From contig JBNJHA010000014.1 in NCBI GenBank assembly GCA_051748085.1, forward strand, positions 1 to 49,652: a stretch of DNA of 49,652 bases, in the 5' to 3' direction. Shown here piece after piece: positions 15,956-24,726 of the stretch; within the stretch, counting starts at the first letter, position 1; every line of letters starts with the position of its first letter. A program made the position numbers and the translations under genes. The notes under the pieces are model-generated. The model made no database searches and had not been told where the DNA came from. It saw only the letters and a program-made list of their open reading frames with translations. This stretch comes from CAYNNQ01 sp051748085 (GTDB lineage Bacteria; Desulfobacterota; Desulfovibrionia; Desulfovibrionales; Desulfonatronovibrionaceae).

Positions 15956-17158
15956 CTACTCAACTTTAACCCGCAAAAATCTTTTTTTGCCCACTTTCAA
16001 GACATATTCCCCGGCTTCAAAAGTCCAAAACGGATCCTCAATCTTGTCACCCTCAAACAGCCCTACAGCCTTCTGTTTACAAAGCCTCTTAATTTCACTG
16101 TTTGATTTGCAAAGGCCGCTGTTGCCGAGGACGTCCAGTACCCGATTATCCCCCCGCTGCACGCTTGCAAAGTATTCGGGCATATCTTCCGGCAGCTTGT
16201 GCTTGGAAAAAACCTGTCGAAAGGCGTCTAATTCCGCGTCAGCCTCGGCGGGGGAATGGAAACGGGCAACCAGTTCCCATGCCAGATTCTCCTTGCATTC
16301 TTTGGGGTGCATTTCTCCGGATGCTGTTTTTTCCTGCATGGCGTGAACTTCCTGCATTGAACGGTCCGAAAGCAATTCGTAATAACGCCACATAAGCGCA
16401 TCCGACACGGACATCAATTTACCGAAGATATCTTTGGCCGATTCGCGGATTCCCACATAATTACCCAGCGACTTGCTCATCTTCTGCACCCCGTCCAACC
16501 CCTCCAGAATGGGCATGGTCAGGATAACCTGCGGTTCCTGTCCGTATTCTCTCTGCAAGGTCCGGCCCATAAGCAGGTTAAATTTCTGATCCGTCCCGCC
16601 CAACTCCACATCCGCCTCCAGGGCCACGGAGTCATATCCCTGAACCAGGGGATACAAAAATTCATGCACCGCGATTGGCCTGTTTTCGCGCATTCTTTTT
16701 TCAAAATCATCTCGCTCCAGCATTCTGGCCACTGTATACCTGGAACAAAGACGAACAAAATCCGCGGCATTGAACTCGTCCATCCAACTGGAATTAAAGG
16801 CTATTTCGGTCAATTCCGGATCAAGTATCTGAAAAATTTGCTGTTTGTAAGTTTCAGCATTGGCCATGACTTCTGCCCGGGTCAGCTTTTTTCTTGTCTC
16901 TGATTTTCCGGAAGGATCACCGATCATGCCCGTGAAATCGCCGATCAAAAAAATCACCGTGTGCCCCAGTTCCTGAAAATGTTTAAGTTTTTGGATCAGC
17001 ACGGTATGACCAAGATGCAGGTCCGGAGCGGTGGGATCAAATCCGGCTTTTATGCGCAGCCGGCCCTTGTCTCTAATTTTGTCGATCAACTCCCGTTCAT
17101 CTATTATTTCGGCACTCCCCCTTCTTATGAGCTCCAGTTGTTTATCGATATCAAACAT
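15956..17158 (-). CDS. tyrS: Tyrosyl-tRNA synthetase
   Basis: Class I synthetase charging tRNA-Tyr; 400 residues. The HIGH-type motif is DLHLGHTVLIQKL near residue 50. KMSKSLGNYVG is present, and a C-terminal S4 RNA-binding domain follows (about 335-400, ending VLKVGKKRFLRVKVE). It belongs to the TyrRZ-like branch with the longer HLGH spacing. The start overlaps the end of ymdB by 8 bases, so rny, ymdB and tyrS are likely co-expressed. Confidence 0.95.
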   Translation of the reverse strand: MFDIDKQLELIRRGSAEIIDERELIDKIRDKGRLRIKAGFDPTAPDLHLGHTVLIQKLKHFQELGHTVIFLIGDFTGMIGDPSGKSETRKKLTRAEVMANAETYKQQIFQILDPELTEIAFNSSWMDEFNAADFVRLCSRYTVARMLERDDFEKRMRENRPIAVHEFLYPLVQGYDSVALEADVELGGTDQKFNLLMGRTLQREYGQEPQVILTMPILEGLDGVQKMSKSLGNYVGIRESAKDIFGKLMSVSDALMWRYYELLSDRSMQEVHAMQEKTASGEMHPKECKENLAWELVARFHSPAEADAELDAFRQVFSKHKLPEDMPEYFASVQRGDNRVLDVLGNSGLCKSNSEIKRLCKQKAVGLFEGDKIEDPFWTFEAGEYVLKVGKKRFLRVKVE

Positions 17159-17957
17159 TGTTGGCTTCCTCCAGCTCGTTTTCCTTCCAGGTAAATATAT
17201 TCAGGCAAGTCCCGCTGTCCGAATCAAAATCTATCACTACCGCATTCAATTCCGCCGGGCCGGAGGCGGTTTTAAAGCGCGCAGGCCGGGCGGTAGTAAA
17301 TTTGTGCACCACTTCTCTGGGTTCCATACCCAGGACTGAATCATATGGACCGCACATGCCGGCATCGGTTATGAATCCGGTTTTTTTACCAATTATCCGG
17401 GCATCATTGGTTTGCACGTGGGTATGAGTGCCGAGTACCGCACCTGCTTTGCCCAAAAAATAATAGGCAAGCGCCTTTTTTTCAGACGTTGCCTCGGCAT
17501 GAAAATCAATCAATACTGAAGATTGCGGCGGAAGAGACTTTAGTACCTTATCTGCCGTAAGAAAAGGACAATCAACATCATCCATGAAAGTCCTTCCCAA
17601 AAGATTGATTACGTACAAGACAGGGACATTCGGCCTTTCTATCCTGGCCATGCCATATCCGGGGGCCCCGGGCGGATAATTCAATGGGCGTACAATCCGG
17701 TCCGGATTCTTGTCCATGTATTGGCCGATATCACGATGTTTCCAGATATGATTGCCCGATGTGAGTAGATCAATCCCGCTATCCAAAAGCTCCCGGGCAT
17801 TTTTGGCCGTCAGCCCGATTCCGCCGGATGCGTTTTCCGCATTGGCGATTATAATGTCGGCTTTAAGCTCGGATCTGAGCAACGGAACCCGTTGCCGGAC
17901 AATTCTCCGACCGGGCTTGCCGACTACATCCCCGAGAAAAAGCACGCGAAAATTCAT
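17151..17957 (-). CDS. ymdB: YmdB-family metallophosphoesterase
   Basis: Calcineurin-like phosphodiesterase of the TIGR00282/YmdB family, described in Bacillus as acting on 2',3'-cyclic nucleotides. The start is set at the ATG giving MNFRVLFLGDVVGKPGRR, as the metal-binding GD motif must be N-terminal; an upstream TTG would add 12 unrelated residues. The 268 residues carry the expected metal ligands in NAENASGGIG, SGNHIWKHRD, DFHAEATSEK and GTHTHVQTND. It sits directly between rny and tyrS. The rny-ymdB pairing is conserved in many phyla and fits a shared role in RNA turnover (family knowledge). Confidence 0.88.
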   Translation of the reverse strand: MNFRVLFLGDVVGKPGRRIVRQRVPLLRSELKADIIIANAENASGGIGLTAKNARELLDSGIDLLTSGNHIWKHRDIGQYMDKNPDRIVRPLNYPPGAPGYGMARIERPNVPVLYVINLLGRTFMDDVDCPFLTADKVLKSLPPQSSVLIDFHAEATSEKKALAYYFLGKAGAVLGTHTHVQTNDARIIGKKTGFITDAGMCGPYDSVLGMEPREVVHKFTTARPARFKTASGPAELNAVVIDFDSDSGTCLNIFTWKENELEEANNV

Positions 17958-18049
17958 TTTCTTTACACCTGAAAAAATATGCTCGGGCTGCAAAAAACTT
18001 AAGCAGCCCGCTTCAATTCCCCGGAAAATGTCATGGCCGGAAAATTATT

Positions 18050-19609
18050 TTATTTTGCGTATTCAACCGCGCGCTTTTCGCGGATAACCGTGACCTTGAT
18101 CTGACCCGGATAAGTAAGATTTTCTTCAACGCTTTTGGATATATCCTTGCAAAGCATGTAACTGCTGTCATCGTTTATCCGGTCGCAATCAACCATAACC
18201 CGAAGTTCGCGCCCGGCCTGAATGGCAAATGCCCGTTTGACGCCGTCAAATTGTTTGGCAATGTTTTCCAGGTCCTCTAACCGCTTAACATAATTCTGCA
18301 GCAACTCCTTTCTGGCTCCGGGACGGGCTCCGGATAGTCCGTCCGCCGCTTGGACCAGAACAGCCAAAACTGAATTAGGCTGCACATCCTCATGATGTGC
18401 GGCAATAGCGTGCACTATTTCTTTGGATTCTCCATATTTTTTGGCCAGGTCGGCGCCGATTGTCGCGTGCGGTCCTTCCACCTCATGATCCACGGCCTTG
18501 CCGATATCGTGCAGCAATCCCGCCCGCTTGGCCTTTTTGGTATCCACCCCAAGTTCGGAAGCCATTATTCCGCACAAAAAGGCGACTTCCAGGGAATGTT
18601 GCAAAACATTCTGGGAAAAACTGGTCCGATAATGCAATTGTCCCAACAGTTTAATAAGTTCGGCATGAATACCGTGCACCCCGACATCAAAAGTGGATTG
18701 CTCACCGATCTCCCGCAGCTTGACTTCCATTTCCTTGCCCACTTTGGCCACGATATCCTCAATCCTGGCCGGATGTATGCGACCGTCACTGATCAGTCTT
18801 TCCAGGGCCAATTTAGCAATCTGCCGGCGAAGCGGGCTATAGGCGGACAAAACTACTGTCTCCGGGGTATCGTCAATAATGAGATCCACACCGGTTGCCG
18901 ATTCCAGGGTTCGAATATTCCGGCCCTCCCTGCCGATTATCCTCCCTTTCATATCTTCGCTCGGCAGCTCGACCGTGGACACGGTATTTTCTGTAGCATA
19001 ATCTCCGGCGTAGCGCTGAACCGCGGTAGCCAGAACTTCCCGGGCCTTTTTAGTCGCTTTTTCCTGGGCCTCCATCTCAATAACCCGGACCATTTTGGCT
19101 GCTTCATGTCTCGCTTCCTTTTCCATATCCGAAATCAAACGCTTTTTTGCCTCTTCCGCGGTCAATCCGGAAATTTCCTCCAGCCGTTGTGATTGCTGGT
19201 CAATAAGCTCTTTAAGGCGGTGATCCTTTTCCTCCAGCTTACGTTCCTGCTTGACCAGTTTATTTTCCCAGGCGGCGACTTCACTCTCTTTCTGGGTAGC
19301 CATCTCCATTTTCTTTTCGAGCCGCTCTTCTTTTTCCTGCAGACGCTGTTCCAGCTTCTTATTTTCTTTTTCCCGCTCGCGGTTTTCTGCTTCGTTTTCC
19401 TTTTTCAGTTTGTATATTTCGTCCTTGGCCTGAAGCAGCATGTCCTTTTTCGTGGTTTCCGCTTCACGCCGGGACTCCTCAAGGATCTTATCAGCCAATT
19501 CCTTGTTTTCCTTGTATTCCTTGCTTAAAAAATACTTCTGCCCAAAATATCCCGCGGCCGCCCCCAATCCTAAACAGATGAAAGCGGTTATAATAATACT
19601 GCTCAACAT
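18050..19609 (-). CDS. rny: Ribonuclease Y
   Basis: Membrane-anchored endoribonuclease that initiates mRNA decay; 519 residues. The N-terminal helix is IIITAFICLGLGAAAGYFG. A long charged coiled coil runs over about residues 30-200, then a KH domain (MKGRIIGREGRNIRTLESATG) and an HD domain with HDIGKAVDHEVEG and the second His in AAHHEDV. AAGGAG precedes the ATG. Its 5' side carries a hairpin and the 6S RNA gene. RNase Y is not present in enterobacteria but is common in Firmicutes and deltaproteobacteria. Confidence 0.95.
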   Translation of the reverse strand: MLSSIIITAFICLGLGAAAGYFGQKYFLSKEYKENKELADKILEESRREAETTKKDMLLQAKDEIYKLKKENEAENREREKENKKLEQRLQEKEERLEKKMEMATQKESEVAAWENKLVKQERKLEEKDHRLKELIDQQSQRLEEISGLTAEEAKKRLISDMEKEARHEAAKMVRVIEMEAQEKATKKAREVLATAVQRYAGDYATENTVSTVELPSEDMKGRIIGREGRNIRTLESATGVDLIIDDTPETVVLSAYSPLRRQIAKLALERLISDGRIHPARIEDIVAKVGKEMEVKLREIGEQSTFDVGVHGIHAELIKLLGQLHYRTSFSQNVLQHSLEVAFLCGIMASELGVDTKKAKRAGLLHDIGKAVDHEVEGPHATIGADLAKKYGESKEIVHAIAAHHEDVQPNSVLAVLVQAADGLSGARPGARKELLQNYVKRLEDLENIAKQFDGVKRAFAIQAGRELRVMVDCDRINDDSSYMLCKDISKSVEENLTYPGQIKVTVIREKRAVEYAK

Positions 19610-19633
19610 GAAAACTCCTTATCTATGTTTAAC

Positions 19634-19655
19634 CCCTGGACATAAAACACCAGGG
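19634..19655 (-). promoter_or_regulatory. Stem-loop in the rny leader
   Basis: On the minus strand CCCTGG and CCAGGG pair around a 10-base loop, ending about 24 bases before the rny start. No T-run follows. It may modulate rny translation or mark an RNase processing site; RNase Y is known in other bacteria to act in leaders, but that link is inference. Confidence 0.35.
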
Positions 19656-19697
19656 AACTTGTTGCACGATTTAAGCTGAGGCATTGAGTATAAATAA

Positions 19698-19734
19698 GAA
19701 AAAATCAGGACTGACCCCGGTTAAAATACCAGGG
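19698..19734 (-). terminator. Weak terminator-like or REP-like element after the 6S RNA
   Basis: On the minus strand CCCTGG and CCGGGG form a 6-bp stem (one G-U pair) with an 8-base loop, followed by TCAGTCCTGA and then TTTTTTC. It could end the zapA-6S transcript. The GGGGTCAG word also recalls REP palindromes associated with RAYT transposases, so a mobile-repeat origin is possible. Confidence 0.35.
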
Positions 19735-19776
19735 CAGGGGGGAAGTGGCCAAAAGACTTGCTTATTATTTTTATGA

Positions 19777-19950
19777 ATCCCGGAAGGCCGTGTTGCGGTT
19801 TATTTGAACCCGGTTATACCAGGTGGGCACCACAGCAGTAGCATCAGGCTTCCTCTCCCGAAGGAGGCATGCACACAGATACTGCATCAGGTTCCCTTTA
19901 TTGAGATGTTGGCTCAATATAAATCCTGACAATCACAAACCCTCCAGGCC
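19777..19950 (-). ncRNA. ssrS: 6S RNA
   Basis: Small RNA that mimics an open promoter and sequesters sigma70 RNA polymerase. Evidence is structural. The RNA ends pair as CCTGGAGGG…GTG near 19937-19948 with CAC…CCTTCCGGG near 19779-19792. The apical part reads GCATGCCTCC-TTCG-GGAG followed by AGGAAGCC, closely matching the apical GCAUGCUC…GAGAAGCC of E. coli 6S. The segment GTGCCCACCTGGTATAACC matches the region after the central bubble. The size (about 175 bases) is right, and it lies directly downstream of zapA, the position seen in many proteobacteria. The ends are estimated to within about 5 bases. Confidence 0.85.
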
Positions 19951-19975
19951 ATTTTGTTTCCAATTCAGCTAAAAA

Positions 19976-20242
19976 CTATTCTCCGTCTTCTTCCAATTTA
20001 TCTAAAAGAGAGTTAAGTCTTTCCTGAATTTCCTCCAGACTCTCTTTGGTCTGTAAATAATCATCGGCAAGTCCCAAGGCCAGGAAGACAAGAAGTTTTT
20101 CCTTGCTTAATGTCCGCCCCCTCTGGTCCAATTGTTTAAAACGATTTTCTATTAATCCGCTGGCTTGGTTTATTCTTTCAGCACTCGCGCTGGTTTTGAA
20201 GTACACATCCAAGCCAAGCAAACTGATGTTATAACTAGGCAT
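19976..20242 (-). CDS. zapA: Cell division protein ZapA
   Basis: Small FtsZ-ring stabiliser that bundles FtsZ filaments; 88 residues from the ATG giving MPSYNISLLGLDVYFK (a TTG one codon earlier is also possible). The N-terminal beta strand and the ERINQASGLIENRFKQL helix fit the ZapA dimer head. The C-terminal helix (YLQTKESLEEIQERLNSLLDKL) forms the coiled coil. It begins immediately after the zapB-like gene and is followed by the 6S RNA, an arrangement found in other proteobacteria. Confidence 0.88.
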   Translation of the reverse strand: MPSYNISLLGLDVYFKTSASAERINQASGLIENRFKQLDQRGRTLSKEKLLVFLALGLADDYLQTKESLEEIQERLNSLLDKLEEDGE

Positions 20243-20245
20243 CAA

Positions 20246-20425
20246 TTATTCAATATTCACATCTTCCATCTTTTGCAAGAGCTCATTTACCTTGTCCAGT
20301 ACCGCCCTGTTCTTGTCCTGCTCATGTTCCAGCGCATGACGGAGATCCTTGTTCTCATTTTCCAGCTTGGACACACGGGACAAAAGAACTTCCACTTTTT
20401 CACTTAATTTTGTTAACACTTCCAT
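20246..20425 (-). CDS. Small coiled-coil protein, ZapB-like
   Basis: A 59-residue reading frame directly upstream of zapA, its stop codon ending three bases before the zapA ATG. The product starts MEVLTKLSEKVEVLLSRV and continues with heptad-like leucines and charged residues (KLENENKDLRHALEHEQ, LDKVNELLQKMED), as in ZapB, a coiled-coil division factor that binds ZapA. Assignment rests on size, coiled-coil character and adjacency. The Shine-Dalgarno (AAGGAT) is 15 bases away, farther than usual, so the start may be imperfectly placed. I give no gene symbol because sequence similarity to E. coli ZapB cannot be verified here. Confidence 0.7.
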   Translation of the reverse strand: MEVLTKLSEKVEVLLSRVSKLENENKDLRHALEHEQDKNRAVLDKVNELLQKMEDVNIE

Positions 20426-20464
20426 TGTGATGACAAATTATCCTTTTTTAAACTTGAAAGCAAG

Positions 20465-21844
20465 CTACTTTTTTCGTCCGATATTTTTTTGCCTATTACG
20501 AGCTATACCCAGACAATCTTCCGGGACATTTTTGGTGATGATTGATCCAGCCCCCACAAGAGCACCACGACCGATCTCAACCGGCGCCACTAAGGCGGTG
20601 TTGCTGCCTATAAACGCCTTGTCACCGATTTGGGTCATGTATTTTTTGTTGCCGTCATAATTGCAGGTTATAGTCCCGGCACCGATATTTACGTCCTCAC
20701 CGATTTCGGCATCACCAATATAGCTTAAATGATTAACCTTGCTGTTTTTTCCGATTACTGCCTTCTTGACCTCGACAAAATTACCCAATCTGGCGTGTTC
20801 ACATACGCAGGTGCCGGGCCTGACACGAGCGTAAGGGCCGACCACCGAGCTGTTTTGGATATCGGCTTCCTGAATGTGCGAGAAAGATTTAATATGCGCT
20901 GCATGAATATTCGAATCAAGAATAACTACGTTCGCTTCTATCCGGCTATTACCAGAAATACTGGTAGCACCCATTATTTCAGCCGGGCCGGTTATATCAG
21001 CTCCAGGTTCTATCTGAACTTCCGGGCCGATGCGCACCAGCGCGGGACTGCGGATTATGACACCTTTATCCAGAAATTTCCTGATTATTTTTTTCTGCAG
21101 ATTTTCTTCCTGAAGGACAAGCTCGCCGACCGTGTTTATGCCGAGCAAATCTTCTTGATGACCACAATTATAGGCGGCAACCGACAATCCTTTTTTGCTG
21201 GCCAATTCAACAATTTGAGTCAAATAATATTCTTTTTGATTATTGTCGGCATCCAGGGCATCAAGCAGGGAGCCGGCGACATCGGTTCGTAACAAATAAA
21301 TTCCCGAGTTGACTTCATTTAAAACCTTGACCCGGTTATCGTCAATATCACTGGCCTCGACAACACGGTGTACCTTATCGTTTTCATCGCGGACTATCCT
21401 TCCGTAGGCTGCGGGATCATCCGGCTCCATGCTCAGTATGCATAACGGACAGCCTGAATCAAGCCCATATTCTACAAATTCGGTCAGCAGAGACTCAGGT
21501 ATCAGGGGAGCGTCACCGTTGGTTATCAGCAGGTATTTGTATAAATCATCATTCAATCTTGGCAGGGCTTGTTTTACCGCGTGTCCAGTGCCTAATTGCT
21601 CCTTCTGAAGCACAAAAAATTCTTTTAACTCCGGAAATTGCTTTTCAATTTCCTCCCGGCCGAAACCGATAACAAAATAGTTTTTCGGGCAAATTTTCTC
21701 CATGCATGCCCGAACATACCATAAAAGCGGTTTGCCCAGAATTTCCTGCAGCACTTTGGGCCTATTGCTGTGCATCCTGGTCCCTTTTCCAGCGGCAAGA
21801 ACCACTCCGGCCACATTAGAAAACTGCTTAGCACCCGAGAACAT
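20465..21844 (-). CDS. glmU: Bifunctional GlmU: GlcNAc-1-P uridyltransferase / GlcN-1-P acetyltransferase
   Basis: Makes UDP-GlcNAc, the shared precursor of peptidoglycan and lipid A. The start is the ATG giving MFSGAKQFSN, with AGGAG 7 bases upstream; earlier in-frame codons overlap the leader only. The 459 residues contain the nucleotidyltransferase motif LAAGKGTRMHSNRPKVLQ at the N-terminus. A hexapeptide-repeat beta-helix for acetyl transfer follows, with VNHLSYIGDAEIGEDVNIG and a second segment beginning ITCNYDGNKKY. It follows the atp operon terminator and precedes the zapB-zapA pair. Confidence 0.94.
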   Translation of the reverse strand: MFSGAKQFSNVAGVVLAAGKGTRMHSNRPKVLQEILGKPLLWYVRACMEKICPKNYFVIGFGREEIEKQFPELKEFFVLQKEQLGTGHAVKQALPRLNDDLYKYLLITNGDAPLIPESLLTEFVEYGLDSGCPLCILSMEPDDPAAYGRIVRDENDKVHRVVEASDIDDNRVKVLNEVNSGIYLLRTDVAGSLLDALDADNNQKEYYLTQIVELASKKGLSVAAYNCGHQEDLLGINTVGELVLQEENLQKKIIRKFLDKGVIIRSPALVRIGPEVQIEPGADITGPAEIMGATSISGNSRIEANVVILDSNIHAAHIKSFSHIQEADIQNSSVVGPYARVRPGTCVCEHARLGNFVEVKKAVIGKNSKVNHLSYIGDAEIGEDVNIGAGTITCNYDGNKKYMTQIGDKAFIGSNTALVAPVEIGRGALVGAGSIITKNVPEDCLGIARNRQKNIGRKK

Positions 21845-21904
21845 GAAATACTCCTGAAATAAAGATATCAACTTAACTTTAAATTTCAAACTCGCCAAAA
21901 TTCA

Positions 21905-21936
21905 AGAAAAAAGCCCCACTGGCTAAAGTGGGGCTT
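21905..21936 (-). terminator. Intrinsic terminator of the atp operon
   Basis: AAGCCCCACT and AGTGGGGCTT form a perfect 10-bp stem with a 6-base loop, followed on the minus strand by a run of six T residues. It lies 30 bases after the atpC stop and ends the ATP synthase transcript before glmU. Confidence 0.93.
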
Positions 21937-21965
21937 ATAAAATGCAAATCATTCCTTGCGGGAAC

Positions 21966-22394
21966 TTAACTTGCGCAGGTCCCTTCCTGAACCGCGCTCT
22001 CGCGGCATCTGATCCTGTGCATGGACCTGGCTATAGCCGCCTGAGCGCGTGCGTATGCCTCTCGGTCCTGTTGTTCTGCAAGACGTTTTTCGGCGCGTTC
22101 CCGCGCCTTTTGTGCCATTTCCACATCTATTTCTTCCGCCCTTTCAGCAATCTCGGCCAAAACGGAAACTTTATCTGAATTTACTTCCGCGAATCCACCG
22201 GAAACAAAGACATAATATCTTTTTCCGTTCTGTTTAAAAAAAAGACTGCCAATCCCCAAGGCGGAGAGAAAAGGAATATGGTTGGGCAACACACCGAATT
22301 CACCATTTACGCCGGGTGCGGCAACATATTCAACGTCCTCGGACAAAAGCATCCGGTCCGGAGTGACGATCTCAAGCTTGACTGTGTTAGCCAT
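21966..22394 (-). CDS. atpC: ATP synthase epsilon subunit
   Basis: Central-stalk subunit of F1 that couples and inhibits rotation; 142 residues. The beta-sandwich segment is PGVNGEFGVLPNHIPFLSAL, and the C-terminal helical hairpin contains AQKARERAEKRLAEQQ. The last dozen residues (…RCRESAVQEGTCAS) extend beyond the usual end and include two cysteines; this tail is unusual but could be strain-specific or reflect a 3'-end frameshift. Confidence 0.92.
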   Translation of the reverse strand: MANTVKLEIVTPDRMLLSEDVEYVAAPGVNGEFGVLPNHIPFLSALGIGSLFFKQNGKRYYVFVSGGFAEVNSDKVSVLAEIAERAEEIDVEMAQKARERAEKRLAEQQDREAYARAQAAIARSMHRIRCRESAVQEGTCAS

Positions 22395-22407
22395 GATACC
22401 ACCTTAA

Positions 22408-23817
22408 TTAGCTGTTTTTGGCATTCTCCAAAGCCTCGTCAATGGAGCCGACCATATAAAACGCACTTTCGGGAATGTCATCATGTTTGCCGTCGATAAT
22501 CGCCTGAAAGCCCTTGACTGTATCCTCAAGCTTCACATAGCGGCCTTCCTTGCCGGTAAACTGGGCGGCAACAAAAAACGGCTGTGACAGAAAGCGCTGA
22601 ATCTTCCTGGCCCTGTTGACCGTCAGTTTATCCTCGTCGGACAATTCGTCCATACCCAGAATGGCGATAATATCCTGCAGATCCTTATACTTCTGAAGAA
22701 TTTGCTGAACTTCGCGAGCAACGGAGTAATGATCGGTACCCAGCACATTCGGATCCAGTATCCGGGAGGTAGAGTCCAGAGGATCCACGGCCGGATAAAT
22801 ACCAAGCTCCGCAATCTGGCGGGACAAAACGATTGTACCGTCAAGATGGGCAAATGTTGTCGCCGGGGACGGGTCAGTCAAGTCATCAGCGGGAACATAA
22901 ACAGCCTGAACGGATGTAATTGACCCTTTGTTCGTGGAAGTAATACGCTCCTGCAATTCACCCAAATCAGTACCCAGAGTGGGCTGGTATCCAACTGCTG
23001 ACGGCATGCGTCCAAGCAAGGCCGATACCTCGGTTCCAGCCTGAGTAAAGCGGAAAATATTATCAATAAACAAAAGAACGTCCTGATTTTCTTCGTCACG
23101 AAAATACTCAGCGCACGTCAGCGCGGTCAACGCAACTCTGGAACGCGCTCCCGGAGGCTCGTTCATCTGACCATAAATCAAAGCGGCGTTGTCAATAACC
23201 CCGGCATCAATCATTTCATGATACAGATCATTTCCTTCACGTGTCCGTTCTCCGACACCGGCGAAAACGGAAATGCCGCCATGCTGCTTGGCAATATTAT
23301 TGATCATTTCCATCAGGATAACGGTCTTGCCGACACCTGCGCCGCCAAACATACCCATTTTGCCGCCTTTCGGAAAAGGAACCAGAAGATCAATAACCTT
23401 AACGCCCGTTTCCAAAAGTTCAATATCCGTATTCTGCTCAACAAACGTCGGTGCGGATCTGTGAATCGGGCTGGTCTTGCTCGCGTCCACCGGACCTTTT
23501 TCGTCCACCGGCCGTCCGACAACATTCAAAATCCGGCCCAGAGAAGCCTTGCCCACAGGAGTCATGATCGGACTGCCGGTGTCTTTGACTTCCATCCCGC
23601 GAACCAGGCCGTCTGTTCCGTCCATGGCGATGCAGCGGACTACGTTGTTCCCGAGATGCTGGGAAACCTCGACAACCAGATTGTCGGGTTCGTCACTAAT
23701 TGTTGGGTTGGTTATCAAAAGCGCGTTCATCAAATACGGAAGCTGGCCCTCCGGAAATTCCGCGTCCACAACCGGACCGATTACCTGTACAATTTTTCCC
23801 GTTTTATTCTCACTCAT
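22408..23817 (-). CDS. atpD: ATP synthase beta subunit
   Basis: Catalytic F1 subunit; 469 residues. The P-loop is GGAGVGKT, and GERTREGNDLYHEM and the SALLGRMPSAVGYQPTL segment are present. ATP is made or hydrolysed here at the alpha-beta interface. The gene is co-directional with atpG upstream and atpC downstream, with short spacers of 14-17 bases. Confidence 0.97.
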   Translation of the reverse strand: MSENKTGKIVQVIGPVVDAEFPEGQLPYLMNALLITNPTISDEPDNLVVEVSQHLGNNVVRCIAMDGTDGLVRGMEVKDTGSPIMTPVGKASLGRILNVVGRPVDEKGPVDASKTSPIHRSAPTFVEQNTDIELLETGVKVIDLLVPFPKGGKMGMFGGAGVGKTVILMEMINNIAKQHGGISVFAGVGERTREGNDLYHEMIDAGVIDNAALIYGQMNEPPGARSRVALTALTCAEYFRDEENQDVLLFIDNIFRFTQAGTEVSALLGRMPSAVGYQPTLGTDLGELQERITSTNKGSITSVQAVYVPADDLTDPSPATTFAHLDGTIVLSRQIAELGIYPAVDPLDSTSRILDPNVLGTDHYSVAREVQQILQKYKDLQDIIAILGMDELSDEDKLTVNRARKIQRFLSQPFFVAAQFTGKEGRYVKLEDTVKGFQAIIDGKHDDIPESAFYMVGSIDEALENAKNS

Positions 23818-23833
23818 TTATCAAAGCCCCCTC

Positions 23834-24709
23834 TTATCCTTGTTTGAGTGCCTCAGCACCGCCGACTATATCCATAAGTTCAGTGGTGATGCTTGCTTGT
23901 CTGGCTTTATTGTATACCAGTGAAAGATTATCCACCAGTTCATCACAATTTTTGGTAGCATTATCCATGGCGTTCATTCTTGCTGCGTGCTCGCTGGCCG
24001 AGGTATCCAAAAGTCCCCTATAAATCTGGACCTTTACATATTTGGGCAGCAATTCGGCTAAGAGGCCTTCGACTGACGGCTCAAAAATGAATTCGCTTTC
24101 CGCGGACTCTTCTTCTGAGCCGGACTCGGGTTCGACAGGCAAAATTTGCGCCTCTTTTGCCTGCTGCTTGCCCACGTTTATAAACTGGCCATATGCTATA
24201 TGCACTTCATCAAGTTCGGCAACAAGATATTTATCAATGACTTTATTGCCGATATCATAAGCCAACTGAAAATCAAAATTGTTCATTACCTCTGCCTGGG
24301 CTTCCACGATTTCATATTTCCGCTTACGCATAAAATCGCGTCCCTTTTTTCCTATGCAGACCATCTTGACTTTCTTGCCCTCGGACTCCTTGCTCTTGGC
24401 CAGGTTCAAGGCAGCATTGCATATATTAATATTAAAGCTGCCGCATAACCCTTTGTCCGATGTAACAACAATTATTCCAACCGACTGAATTTCCTCTCTG
24501 GTTTCCAGCAGTGGGTGTGCGTTGCTGTCCGCGCGGGACGAAAGCTCTTCGATGGTTTCAAAATATTTATCTGCATAGGGACGGAAGCGCTCAATACGGA
24601 ACTGGGCTTTACGCAGCTTCGCGGAGGCGACCATATTCATCGCCTTTGTAATCTGCTTAGTCTTTTTTACAGCACCGATTTTCTGCTGAATGTCCCTAAG
24701 TGATGCCAT
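23834..24709 (-). CDS. atpG: ATP synthase gamma subunit
   Basis: Rotating shaft of F1; 291 residues. The N-terminal helix MASLRDIQQKIGAVKKTKQITKAMNMVA and the C-terminal helix …VYNKARQASITTELMDIVGGAEAL are the conserved coiled-coil ends. AAGGAG lies before the ATG. The middle part holds an acidic insertion (EPESGSEEESAESE). Confidence 0.95.
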   Translation of the reverse strand: MASLRDIQQKIGAVKKTKQITKAMNMVASAKLRKAQFRIERFRPYADKYFETIEELSSRADSNAHPLLETREEIQSVGIIVVTSDKGLCGSFNINICNAALNLAKSKESEGKKVKMVCIGKKGRDFMRKRKYEIVEAQAEVMNNFDFQLAYDIGNKVIDKYLVAELDEVHIAYGQFINVGKQQAKEAQILPVEPESGSEEESAESEFIFEPSVEGLLAELLPKYVKVQIYRGLLDTSASEHAARMNAMDNATKNCDELVDNLSLVYNKARQASITTELMDIVGGAEALKQG

Positions 24710-24726
24710 CTTGTACTCCTTCCTGT

